A stretch of 64,000 nt of DNA. Source: CAWCXF01 sp963799455 (GTDB lineage Bacteria > Pseudomonadota > Alphaproteobacteria > Rhodobacterales > Rhodobacteraceae). The DNA lies in the NCBI GenBank assembly GCA_963799455.1, contig CAWCXF010000007.1, positions 930,001-994,000 on the forward strand. The letters are read 5' to 3'. Numbering within the stretch: position 1 is the first letter of the stretch; each line of letters opens with the position of its first letter. Below, in pieces: positions 1-8,682 of the stretch. The position numbers were made by a program, and so were the translations under genes. Under the pieces are notes generated by a model. The model saw only the letters and a list, made by a program, of their open reading frames with translations. It was not told where the DNA came from and made no database searches.

Positions 1-2
1 TG

Positions 3-50
3 CTCAACATCGCGGCGCTCGCGGGCACGCCGGTGTCCGCCTACGGCTGA
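3..50 (+). CDS. C-terminal end of an unidentified protein (partial)
   Basis: An open frame enters from the left edge and ends in TGA at 48-50, coding for the tail LNIAALAGTPVSAYG. It is too short to identify. It lies 46 bp upstream of the permease on the same strand, so it may be the preceding gene of the same purine/pyrimidine-use operon. That is inference from position only. Confidence 0.3.
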   Translation, partial: LNIAALAGTPVSAYG

Positions 51-96
51 GGCCGCAACCATCACGCAGAGATCCCACACGGAGGAGACACCGGCC

Positions 97-1593
97 ATGA
101 CGACGACCTACGATGGAGCCGTGCCCTACGACGCGGTGGACGAGCGGCTGCCGCCGGCCAAGCTCTTCACGCTCGGGCTCCAGCACGTGCTGGTGATGTA
201 TGCCGGCGCCATCGCGGTGCCGCTGATCGTCGGGCGCGTGCTGGGGCTCGAGCCCGAGCAGGTCGCGTTCCTGATCTCGGCCGACCTCTTCGTGTGCGGC
301 GTGGTCTCGATCATCCAGTCGCTCGGCGCCACGCGCTGGTTCGGCGTGCGCCTGCCGGTGATGATGGGGGTCACCTTCGCCTCCGTGGGCCCGATGGTCT
401 CGATCGCCGTCGCCAACCCCGGCACCGAGGGCGCGCGGATGATCTTCGGCGCGATCATCGGCGCGGGCGTCATCGCCATGCTGATCGCGCCCCTCGTCAG
501 CCGGCTGCTGCGCTTCTTCCCGCCGGTCGTCACGGGCACGATCATCCTGGTGATCGGCGTCACGCTCATGCGGATCGGCATCAACTGGATCTTCGGCCTG
601 CCCATCGGCCCGACCGCGCCCCGGATCGTCGCCCCCGAGCACGCGGCCTGGCTCGAGCAGGTGCGCGCCATGACCGACGCGCCCCAGATCCCCGGCGGGC
701 TGACGCTCGCCCCCTCGGCCGACAACCCCCTCTACGCAGCGCCGCAGAACATGGTGATCTCGGGCTTCGTCCTGCTGACGATCATCCTGGTGATGAAGTT
801 CGCGCACGGTTTCTGGTCCAACATCTCGGTGCTCCTCGGGATCGTGGTGGGCGCCGCCGTCGCCGCCTCCTTCGGGCTGATGAGCTTCGATCGGGTCGCC
901 GAGGCGAGCTGGTTCCACCTGATCACGCCGTTCCGCTTCGGCGTGCCGATCTTCGACCCGATCATGATCCTGACCCTGACGCTGGTGATGATCGTGGTGA
1001 TGATCGAGTCCACGGGCATGTTCCTGGCCCTGGGCGAGATGTGCAACCGGCGGATCGAGCGCCCGACGCTCTCGGCGGGGCTGAGGACCGACGGGCTCGG
1101 CACGCTGATCGGGGGGCTCTTCAACACCTTCCCCTACACGTCGTTCAGCCAGAACGTCGGGCTCGTGGGCGTCACGGGGATCCGCTCGCGCTACGTCTGC
1201 GTGGCGGGGGGCGCGATCATGATCGTGCTCGGCCTGATCCCCAAGATGGGCGCGCTCGTCGAGGCGCTGCCGGTGGCGGTGCTCGGCGGCGCGGGTCTGG
1301 TGATGTTCGGCATGGTCGCGGCGACCGGCGTGCGGATCCTCGGCAACGTGGACTTCAAGCTCAACCGCTACAACGGCCTGATCGTCGCCATCTCGCTCGG
1401 GGTGGGGATGATCCCGCTGATCGCGCCCGACTTCAAGATGTGGATCCCCGAGGAGATCCACCCGCTGATCGACTCCGGCATCCTGCTGGCCTCGATCTCG
1501 GCCGTGGCGCTCAACGCCCTCTTCAACGGCTCGACCCGCGACGCCGAGGCCGGCGCGCGCGCGAGCGCCATGGCGTCCGAGGGCGGCCACTGA
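97..1593 (+). CDS. NCS2-family uracil/xanthine/urate permease
   Basis: This 498-residue inner-membrane protein is the usual size for the nucleobase:cation symporter-2 family, which imports uracil, xanthine or urate with protons. Long hydrophobic segments run through most of the chain. The family signature QNVGLVGVTG lies near residue 350 and the conserved EST motif of the transport core near residue 305. The start is ATG 97, ten bases after a GGAGGA ribosome site at 81-86. A strong hairpin follows the stop. A urate catabolic cluster begins about 6.6 kb downstream, so urate or xanthine is the most plausible substrate, but the sequence alone does not separate these from uracil. Confidence 0.9.
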   Translation: MTTTYDGAVPYDAVDERLPPAKLFTLGLQHVLVMYAGAIAVPLIVGRVLGLEPEQVAFLISADLFVCGVVSIIQSLGATRWFGVRLPVMMGVTFASVGPMVSIAVANPGTEGARMIFGAIIGAGVIAMLIAPLVSRLLRFFPPVVTGTIILVIGVTLMRIGINWIFGLPIGPTAPRIVAPEHAAWLEQVRAMTDAPQIPGGLTLAPSADNPLYAAPQNMVISGFVLLTIILVMKFAHGFWSNISVLLGIVVGAAVAASFGLMSFDRVAEASWFHLITPFRFGVPIFDPIMILTLTLVMIVVMIESTGMFLALGEMCNRRIERPTLSAGLRTDGLGTLIGGLFNTFPYTSFSQNVGLVGVTGIRSRYVCVAGGAIMIVLGLIPKMGALVEALPVAVLGGAGLVMFGMVAATGVRILGNVDFKLNRYNGLIVAISLGVGMIPLIAPDFKMWIPEEIHPLIDSGILLASISAVALNALFNGSTRDAEAGARASAMASEGGH

Positions 1594-1622
1594 GCGGCCC
1601 GCCCCGAGCGCGGCCGACGGGC

Positions 1623-1645
1623 GGCCCCGATCCGGGATCGGGGCC
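1623..1645 (+). terminator. Hairpin after the permease gene
   Basis: A perfect 10-bp stem (1623-1632 with 1636-1645) with a 3-base loop lies 29 bp after the permease stop. No T-tract follows, as is common in GC-rich genomes, so terminator function is inferred. Confidence 0.55.
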
Positions 1646-1707
1646 TCTCCACGTCCGGGGCGCTCGGCCTTGAAGGCCGGTCGGGCCGCACGATGTGGCG
1701 AGGCGCA

Positions 1708-1775
1708 GGGGACGGCCCCGCCTTCGATCGTGAACCGGTGGGGACGGCCTCATCTCCCATGGAAGGGATGAGGAC
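1708..1775 (+). promoter_or_regulatory. Guanidine-II (mini-ykkC) type riboswitch ahead of sugE
   Basis: Two small hairpins each carry an ACGG tetraloop: GGGG-ACGG-CCCC at 1708-1719 and TGGGG-ACGG-CCTCA at 1739-1752. Paired hairpins with ACGR loops define the guanidine-II riboswitch, which typically controls SugE/Gdx guanidinium exporters. The 3' arm of hairpin 2 (CCTCATC, 1748-1754) is also complementary to GATGAGG at 1767-1773, which holds the ribosome binding site of the ATG at 1776. This gives a plausible switch: without guanidine the site is paired, with guanidine the tetraloop hairpins form and free it. The motif and pairing are seen directly; ligand response is inferred from the family. 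Confidence 0.8.
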
Positions 1776-2096
1776 ATGGCTTGGATCGTGCTGTTCGCCG
1801 CGGGGCTCCTGGAGGTCGGCTGGGCGGTGGGGCTCAAGCACACCGAAGGGTTCACCCGGCTCTGGCCCACCATCGGCACGGTGGCGTCGATGATCGCGAG
1901 CCTCGCGCTCCTCGGGCTCGCGCTGCGGAGCCTGCCGCTGGGGACCGCCTACGCCATCTGGACCGGGATCGGCGCGGTCGGCACCGCGGCCTTCGGCATG
2001 GCGGTCCTCGGCGAGAGCGCGGAACCCGCCCGGCTCGCCTCCATCGGCCTGATCGTCGCCGGCATCGTCGGGCTCAAGCTGACCACCGCCGCCTGA
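1776..2096 (+). CDS. sugE: SMR-family guanidinium exporter (SugE/Gdx type)
   Basis: The 106-residue protein has four predicted membrane segments and the small-multidrug-resistance fold. The essential membrane glutamate is in LLEVGWAVGLKHTEGF (about residue 13), and the GLKxTxGFTRLWP stretch is typical of the Gdx/SugE subtype, which exports guanidinium in exchange for protons, rather than of broad EmrE-like pumps. The upstream mini-ykkC-like leader supports the guanidine assignment. It is a single gene bounded by hairpins on both sides. Low-affinity export of quaternary ammonium compounds is possible for this family. Confidence 0.9.
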   Translation: MAWIVLFAAGLLEVGWAVGLKHTEGFTRLWPTIGTVASMIASLALLGLALRSLPLGTAYAIWTGIGAVGTAAFGMAVLGESAEPARLASIGLIVAGIVGLKLTTAA

Positions 2097-2104
2097 AACG
2101 GAGG

Positions 2105-2133
2105 AGGGCGCCCCCCTTTCCGGAGGGCGCCCT
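2105..2133. terminator. Bidirectional terminator between sugE and lpd
   Basis: A 9-bp perfect stem (2105-2113 with 2125-2133) and an 11-base loop sit between the convergent sugE and lpd genes, 8 bp past the sugE stop. It could serve both strands. Confidence 0.6.
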
Positions 2134-2152
2134 TCGTCCGTCGCGCCGAGCC

Positions 2153-3910
2153 TCAACGCTTCCTCGGCGGCATCAGGTCGGTGATGGTGCCCTCGAACAT
2201 CTCGGCGGCGAAGTTGACCGTCTCCGACAGCGTCGGGTGGGGGTGGATGGTGTGGCCGAGATCGACCGCGTCGGCGCCCATCTCGATGGCGAGCGCCACC
2301 TCCGAGATCAGGTCGCCCGCGCTGGTGCCGACGATCGCGCCCCCGATCACCCGGTCGTCGTCCGGGTCGAACAGCAGCTTCGTCATCCCCTCGGAGCGCC
2401 CGTTCGAGAGCGCCCGGCCCGAGGCGGCCCAGGGGAACACGCCCTTCGAATACTTGATCCCCTCCTTCTTCGCCTGCGTCTCGGTCACGCCGACCCAGGC
2501 GACCTCGGGGTCGGTGTAGGCGACCGAGGGGATCACGCGCGCGTCGAAGGCGCGGTTCGAGCCAGAGGCCACCTCGGCCGCGACCTTGCCCTCGTGGACG
2601 GCCTTGTGCGCCAGCATCGGCTGGCCCACCACGTCGCCGATGGCGAAGATGTGGGGCACGTTGGTGCGCTGGCGCTCGTCCACCTCGATGAAGCCGCGCT
2701 CGCCCACCCTCACGCCCGCGCGCTCGGCGTCGATCTTGGCGCCGTTGGGCGTGCGCCCGACCGCGACCAGCACCCGGTCGAAGATGTCGCTGCTCGTCTC
2801 GCCCCGCTCGTCCTCGAAGGTGACCTTGAGGCCCTCCTCCTTGGCCTCGACGGCCGTGACCTTGGTCTTGAGCATGATCTTGGCGTAGCGCTTCGAGATC
2901 CGCGCGTGCAGCGGCTTGACGATGTCGCGGTCGCAGCCGGGGATGATCTGGTCCATCAGCTCGACCACGCTGACCTTCGAGCCCAGCGCGTCGTAGACGC
3001 AAGCCATCTCCAGCCCGATGATGCCGCCCCCCAGCACCAGCAGGCGCTCGGGGATGTCCGCCAGCTCCAGCGCGCCGGTGGAGTCGATCACGCGGGGGTC
3101 GTCGTGCGGCACGAAGGGCAGGCGCACGGCCTCCGATCCGGCGGCGACGATGCACTGCTCGAAGCCCACCGTCTGCGCGCCGTCCTCGCCCTCCACTTCG
3201 ATCGTGTTCGGCCCGGTGAAGCGCCCGACGCCTCGGACGACGCGGACGTGGCGCTGCTTGGCGAGGCCGGAGAGGCCCCCGGTGAGCTTCCCGACCACCG
3301 AGTCCTTCCAGCCGCGCAGGGGCTCGACCTCGACCTTCGGCTTGCCGAACGACACGCCGTGCGAGCCCATCTCGTCGGCCTCGGTGATGACCTTGGCGAC
3401 GTGCAGCAGCGCCTTCGAGGGGATGCAGCCGACGTTGAGGCACACCCCCCCGAGGGAGGGGTAGCGCTCGATCAGGATCACGTCGCGCCCGAGGTCGGCG
3501 GCGCGGAAGGCGGCCGTGTAGCCGCCGGGGCCGGAGCCCAGCACCACCACCTCGGCGCGCAGGTCGCCCTCGGGGGCAGGGGAGGGGGCCTTGGTGGGCC
3601 GCGACGCCCCCTCGGGCCGTGACGCGCCCTTCTCCCCCACCTCGGGCTCGTCGGCCCCGGCCCCGGCCCCGGCCGCGGAGCCGGCCGCCTCCAGCACCAT
3701 GATGACGTCGCCCTCCGAGACCCTGTCGCCCTCCTTGACGCGGATCTCGGCGATCTTGCCGCCCTCGGGCGAGGGCACCTCCATGGTGGCCTTGTCGGAC
3801 TCCAGCTCGATGAGCGGATCCTCCTTCGCCACGGTGTCGCCCTCCGACACGAGCACGCCGACCACGGGCACGTCCTTGAAGTCGCCGATGTCGGGAACCT
3901 TGATCTCCAT
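2153..3910 (-). CDS. lpd: Dihydrolipoyl dehydrogenase (PDH E3) with N-terminal lipoyl domain
   Basis: This 585-residue protein reoxidises dihydrolipoyl groups of the pyruvate dehydrogenase complex, using FAD and NAD. Residues 1-80 are a lipoyl domain with the lipoylated lysine in ELESDKATMEVPS. A low-complexity linker follows, then the FAD motif VVLGSGPGGYTAAF (near 125), the redox disulfide GGVCLNVGCIPSK, the NAD site VLGGGIIGLEMA and the C-terminal catalytic HPHPTLSE. The extra lipoyl domain explains its length beyond the usual 460-480 residues and is known for E3 in some proteobacteria. ATG 3910 follows a G-rich ribosome site and lies 12 bp after aceF. It is the last gene of the aceE-aceF-lpd operon. 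Confidence 0.95.
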   Translation of the reverse strand: MEIKVPDIGDFKDVPVVGVLVSEGDTVAKEDPLIELESDKATMEVPSPEGGKIAEIRVKEGDRVSEGDVIMVLEAAGSAAGAGAGADEPEVGEKGASRPEGASRPTKAPSPAPEGDLRAEVVVLGSGPGGYTAAFRAADLGRDVILIERYPSLGGVCLNVGCIPSKALLHVAKVITEADEMGSHGVSFGKPKVEVEPLRGWKDSVVGKLTGGLSGLAKQRHVRVVRGVGRFTGPNTIEVEGEDGAQTVGFEQCIVAAGSEAVRLPFVPHDDPRVIDSTGALELADIPERLLVLGGGIIGLEMACVYDALGSKVSVVELMDQIIPGCDRDIVKPLHARISKRYAKIMLKTKVTAVEAKEEGLKVTFEDERGETSSDIFDRVLVAVGRTPNGAKIDAERAGVRVGERGFIEVDERQRTNVPHIFAIGDVVGQPMLAHKAVHEGKVAAEVASGSNRAFDARVIPSVAYTDPEVAWVGVTETQAKKEGIKYSKGVFPWAASGRALSNGRSEGMTKLLFDPDDDRVIGGAIVGTSAGDLISEVALAIEMGADAVDLGHTIHPHPTLSETVNFAAEMFEGTITDLMPPRKR

Positions 3911-3922
3911 GGCCCGCCCCCC

Positions 3923-5266
3923 TCAGAGCATCAGCCGGCGCACGTCGCCGAGCAGGTGTTTCAAGCTCGCCGCGAAGCGCGCGGCGAGCGCGCCGTCGAT
4001 GGCGCGGTGGTCGTAGCTGAGGCTCATCGGCAGCATCAGCCGCGGCTCGAACGCGGCGCCGTCCCAGACGGGCGCCATCTTCGAGCGCGTCAGGCCCAGG
4101 ATCGCCACCTCGGGGGCGTTGACGATGGGCGTGAAGCCGGTGCCGCCGATGCCCCCCAGAGAGGAGATGGTGAAGCTCGCGCCCTGCATGTCGGCGCCCT
4201 TGAGCTTGCCGTCGCGCGCGGCGGCGCTCAGCGAGCCCAGCTCCTTCGAGATCTCGACGATCCCCTTGCGGTCGGCGTCCTTGATGACGGGGACCACGAG
4301 CCCCTGCGGCGTGTCGGCGGCGAAGCCGATGTTGTAGTAGCCCTTGCGGATCAGCTTGTCGCCGGAGGGCGCGAGCGAGGCGTTGAACTCCCAGTGGGCC
4401 TTGAGCGCCGAGACGCTGGCCTTGACGACGAAGGACAGCAGCGTGACGCGGTAGCCCTCCTGCTTGGCCTGGGTGTCGAGCTCCTTCCGGTAGGCGTCGA
4501 GCTCGGTGATGTCGGCCTCCTCCTGGTGCGTCACGTGCGGGATGTTGAGCCAGGAGCGGTGCAGCGCGGGGCCCGAGATCCGCTTGATCCGCGACAGCTC
4601 GACCTCCTCGACGGGGCCGAACTTCGAGAAGTCCACCGCCGGGATCGGGGGGATGCCCATGCCGCCCTGCGGGGCGCCGGTCGCGGCCGCGGGGGCGGCG
4701 CTCGACTTGAGCGCGCGGGCCACGTCCTCGCGCAGGATCCGGCCCTTGCGGCCCGAGCCGTTGACCCGGCTCAGGTCCACGTCGAGCGCGCGCGCGAAGG
4801 CGCGCACCGAAGGAGAGGCGTGGACGCGGCCGAAGCCCGCGTCCGTCACGGTGCCTCCCGAGGCGCCCCCGCCATGCGCCTCCTTCTGCGCCGACTGGGC
4901 CGCGGCGTAGGGCTCGGGCGCCGCGGGCTGGCTCGGCTCGGAGGCGCCGTTGCCCTTGGCCTTCGGCTCCTCCTTCGCCCCGTCGCCGCCCTTCGGCTCC
5001 TCCTTCGCGGCGGGCTCCTCGCCTCCCCCCTCCGCTGCATCGAGGATCAGGATCAGCGAGCCGGCCGAGACCTTGTCGCCCTCGCCGACGCGGATCTCCT
5101 TCACCTGGCCCGCGGCGGGCGAGGGCACCTCCATGGTGGCCTTGTCGGACTCCAGCTCGATGAGCGGATCCTCCTCGGCGACGGTGTCGCCGACGCCGAC
5201 GAGGACGGAGATCACCGGCACGTCGGTGAAATCGCCGATGTCCGGCACTTTGACTTCGGTGGTCAT
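3923..5266 (-). CDS. aceF: Pyruvate dehydrogenase E2, dihydrolipoyl acetyltransferase (copy 1)
   Basis: The 447-residue E2 moves acetyl groups from E1 to CoA. It has one N-terminal lipoyl domain (lysine in LESDKATMEVPSP, near residue 43), a long Glu/Lys/Ala-rich linker (about 80-145), a peripheral subunit-binding domain (SPSVRAFARALDVDLSRVNG, about 150-185) and a C-terminal catalytic domain ending with the DHRAIDG active-site motif. ATG 5266 has AGGAAGAGCG upstream. The gene lies 25 bp after aceE and 12 bp before lpd, so it is one operon. A second E2 of similar design is at 57.8 kb; this copy's catalytic domain and single lipoyl domain look complete. Confidence 0.95.
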   Translation of the reverse strand: MTTEVKVPDIGDFTDVPVISVLVGVGDTVAEEDPLIELESDKATMEVPSPAAGQVKEIRVGEGDKVSAGSLILILDAAEGGGEEPAAKEEPKGGDGAKEEPKAKGNGASEPSQPAAPEPYAAAQSAQKEAHGGGASGGTVTDAGFGRVHASPSVRAFARALDVDLSRVNGSGRKGRILREDVARALKSSAAPAAATGAPQGGMGIPPIPAVDFSKFGPVEEVELSRIKRISGPALHRSWLNIPHVTHQEEADITELDAYRKELDTQAKQEGYRVTLLSFVVKASVSALKAHWEFNASLAPSGDKLIRKGYYNIGFAADTPQGLVVPVIKDADRKGIVEISKELGSLSAAARDGKLKGADMQGASFTISSLGGIGGTGFTPIVNAPEVAILGLTRSKMAPVWDGAAFEPRLMLPMSLSYDHRAIDGALAARFAASLKHLLGDVRRLML

Positions 5267-5291
5267 GCTCGCTCTTCCTGATGGGGCCGGA

Positions 5292-7948
5292 TCAGACCAG
5301 GCGCGGGTTGGGCTTCTGGCCGTCGATGTCGTAGGTCTTCAACGCCTTCTCCAGGTCGCCCTTCGTCACGGCGCCGGCCTTGTGGAGCTCGACCATGGCG
5401 GCGGCGGCGATGTGGGCGGCGTCCACCTCGAAGAAGCGGCGCAGGTTGGCGCGGCTGTCCGAGCGGCCGAACCCGTCGGTGCCGAGCACCGTGTAGGGCC
5501 GCTCGACGAAGCCTCGGATCTGCTCGGCGTAGGTCTTCACGTAGTCCGTGGCGACCACGATCGGCCCCTCGGCGTCCGCGAGCGTGCGCGTCGACGTAAG
5601 GCACGCGCGGCTCCTCCAGGGGGTTGAGCCGGTTCCAGCGCGCGCAGTCCTGCCCCTCGCGGGCGAGCTCGTTGAACGATGGCGCCGACCACACGTCGGC
5701 GGTGACGCCGAAATCCTCCTCCAGCATCTCGGCCGCGCGGATCGCCTGCATCAGGATGGTGCCCGAGCCCATCAGGTTGACGTGGGCCTTCCCCCGCTTC
5801 TCGGCCTTCGAGAGCCGGTAGAGGCCGCTGACGATGCCCTCCTCGACGCCCTCGGGCATGTCGGGGTGGACGTAGTTCTCGTTCATCAGGGTGAGGTAGA
5901 AGTAGACGTCGTCTTGGTCGACGAACATGCGTCGCAGCCCGTGCTGGACGATCACGGCGACCTCGTAGGAGAAGGTCGGGTCGTAGCTGATGCAGTTGGG
6001 GATGGTGCCCGCGAGGACGTGGCTGTGCCCGTCCTCGTGCTGGAGGCCCTCGCCGTTGAGCGTGGTGCGCCCCGCCGTGCCACCCAGCAGGAACCCGCGC
6101 GCCCGTGAATCGCCCGCGGCCCAGGCGAGGTCGCCCACCCGCTGGAAGCCGAACATCGAGTAGTAGATGTAGAACGGGATCATCGGCACGCCGTGGACCG
6201 AGTAGGCCGTCGCCGCCGCGATCCAGTCGGCCATCGCGCCCGCCTCGTTGATGCCCTCCTGGAGCACCTGCCCGTCCGCGCTCTCGCGGTAGAACATCAT
6301 CTGGTCGGCGTCCTGGGGCGTGTAGAGCTGGCCCGCGGGGTTGTAGATGCCGGCCGAGCGGAAGAGCCCCTCCATGCCGAAGGTGCGGCTCTCGTCGGGC
6401 ACGATCGGCACGACGTTCCTTCCGATCTTCTTGTCGCGCAGGAGCGTCGTGAGGATCCGCACGAAGGCCATGGTGGTCGAGATCTCGCGCTTGCCCGTGC
6501 CCTTGAGCTGGCCGTCGAACTTCGCGAGATCGGGGATCTCGAGCTTCGGCGCCTTGGAGTGGCGCACCGGGAAGTCGCCGCCCAGCGCCTCGCGGCGGTC
6601 GGCGAGGTAGGATTTCTGCGCGTTGTTCAGCGTGACGAAGGGGGCGTCGGGCAGGTCCTCGTCGCTCACGGGGATGTCGAAGCGGTCGCGGAAGGCGCGA
6701 AGCTGCTCCTCGGCGAGCTTCTTTTGCTGGTGGGCGGTGTTGGCGCCCTCGCCGGCGGTGCCCAGGCCGTAGCCCTTGACGGTCTTGATCAGCAGGCAGG
6801 TCGGCTGGCCCTCGACCTCGGTGGCGCGCTTGTAGGCGGTGTAGACCTTCTGCGGGTCATGCCCGCCGCGCCTCAGGCCCCAGATCTGGTCGTCGGTCCA
6901 GTCCTCCACGAGCGCCGCGGTCTCGGGATACTTGCCGAAGAAGTGCTCGCGGATGTAGGCCCCATCCTTCGACTTGAAGGTCTGGTAGTCGCCGTCCACC
7001 GTCTCGTCCATGAGCTGGCGCAGCCGGCCCGACACGTCGCGCTCGAGCAGGTCGTCCCAGCCGCGGCCCCACAGCAGCTTGATGACCTCCCAGCCCGCGC
7101 CGCGGAACTCGCCCTCGAGCTCCTGCACGATCTTGAAGTTGCCCCGCACCGGGCCGTCGAGCCGCTGGAGGTTGCAGTTGACGACGAAGATCAGGTTGTC
7201 GAGACCCTCGCGCGCGGCGAGCGCGATGGCGCCCAGGCTCTCGGGCTCGTCCATCTCGCCGTCGCCGAGGAAGCACCACACCTTGCGGTCGGCCATGTCG
7301 ATCAGGCCGCGGTTGTGCAGGTACTTCATGAACCGCGCCTGGTAGATCGCCATCAAGGGGCCGAGCCCCATCGAGACGGTCGGGAACTGCCAGTAGTCGG
7401 GCATCAGCCAGGGGTGGGGGTAGGACGAGAGCCCCTCGCCGCCGACCTCGGAGCGGAAGTTCTCCAGCCGCTCCGCGCTGATGCGGCCCTCGACGAAGGA
7501 GCGCGCGTAGATGCCGGGGATCGCGTGGCCCTGGAAGAACACCAGGTCGCCCCCGTGACCTTCCGTGCGCGAGCGCCAGAAGTGGTTGAGCCCGATGTCG
7601 TACATCACCGCCGAGGAGGCATAGGAGGCGATGTGCCCGCCATACTCGCTCGAACTCCTTGTTGCGCCGCACCACGATCGCCATGGCGTTCCAGCGGTTG
7701 ATGGTGCGGATGCGCCATTCCATGTCCGCGTCGCCGGGGATCTCCAGCAGGTCGTCGGGGGGAAAGGTGTTCTGGTAGGGGGTGGTGGCCGAGAAGGGCA
7801 GCGTCGCTCCGGCCGCGCGCGCCTGCTGCACGGCGCGGTCCAGGAGGTAGTGCGCTCGGTCGGGGCCGTCGCGCGCGATCACGTCCTCGATCGCCTCCTG
7901 CCACTCCTGGGATTCGACCGGGTCGATGTCGGGCATGCCGTCTTTCAT
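5292..7948 (-). pseudogene. aceE: Pyruvate dehydrogenase E1 (homodimeric), split by two frame breaks
   Basis: The thiamine-diphosphate E1 decarboxylates pyruvate and acetylates E2. Three frames together give a full AceE: residues 1-100 from ATG 7948 (MKDGMPDIDPVES...), a middle part from about 7645 to 5592 with the ThDP motif GDGEMDEPES, and a C-terminal end (MVATDYVKTYAEQ...TDGFGRSD) closing at 5292. Near 7649 one extra base moves EFE into the frame of EYGGHIASYAS. Near 5587 two bases seem missing between VDA and TLADAEGP. Correcting both gives about 885 residues, the normal length, with no other stop. Either the gene is recently inactivated or these are assembly errors in GC runs. The start is supported by AGGAG upstream. 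Confidence 0.85.
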
Positions 7949-8193
7949 GGGTCAGCTCCTGGTCGGGGCCTCCCGCGCGGGCGCGCAGGGGCTGAGGTTG
8001 CGACGGGGCATGGCATCGCGGCGCGCTGAGAGGGCGCGTCGGTGGTCGGCGGGACGCGCCCGCGCGGCGCGGGCGGGGCCGGTCGCGGCATGCCGCTCGG
8101 CGCGCGCGGCGGCGATGGACGTGTCGGCGATCTCCGGCCTCCCTCTCGTCGGGCCGCCCTCTCGCGGGGGGCTTCGTCCCCACCTTGCCCCGT

Positions 8194-8682
8194 TCAGGTC
8201 GCCTCCACCAGCCATGGCTCGTCGAACCAGTGCTCCCGAAGGTTGGCGCCCTCGCCGACCCGATCGACGACGGCGAAGAGGCCCGGCTCGCGCAGCGGGC
8301 ACAGCACGCCGTGCCAGACGCCGCGACGATAGTTCACACCTTGGCCCGGGGCCGCGAGGAAGGCCAGCGGCCGGCCCGGCGCGCCGCCCTCGTCCGGCGC
8401 CACGACGACGAGGAACGGGTTTGCGTGCATCGGCAGGAAGGCCTGGCTGCCCTCGGGGTGCCGCTCCACCATGTCGAGCGCGTAGGGCAGGGCGCGGGCG
8501 CTCGCGTCGAACACGCTGATCCCGGCGCGGCCGTCCCCGAAGTCGAGCGCCGCGAGGTCGTGGTGGCGCCCGCACAGCCCCTGGTTGATGAGCCGGTCGG
8601 GCGCGCCCGAGGCCTCCAGCACCTCGCCGAAGGGGGCGAAGGCCTCGCGCGTGAGCGGCTGCGCCCGGATCGCCCGGCTCAC
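8194..8682 (-). CDS. allA: Ureidoglycolate lyase
   Basis: The 162-residue protein splits ureidoglycolate into glyoxylate and urea, the last step of allantoin breakdown. It matches the compact AllA cupin-like family in length and pattern: an N-terminal REAFAPFGEVLEA, a central VERHPEGSQAFLPM and a C-terminal GVWHGVLCPL strand. The start is GTG 8682, chosen because GTGA overlaps the stop of the upstream allantoinase fusion gene by 4 bp, implying translational coupling. No allantoate-degrading enzyme is present in the window, so the link from allantoate to ureidoglycolate must be encoded elsewhere. Confidence 0.9.
   Translation of the reverse strand: MSRAIRAQPLTREAFAPFGEVLEASGAPDRLINQGLCGRHHDLAALDFGDGRAGISVFDASARALPYALDMVERHPEGSQAFLPMHANPFLVVVAPDEGGAPGRPLAFLAAPGQGVNYRRGVWHGVLCPLREPGLFAVVDRVGEGANLREHWFDEPWLVEAT

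Noticed and set aside
4..1590. Long minus-strand open frame opposite the permease (528 codons, Asp/His/Arg-rich)
   Set aside because: It is the antisense shadow of a high-GC gene; composition is not protein-like and there is no family match, while the plus strand encodes a clear NCS2 permease.
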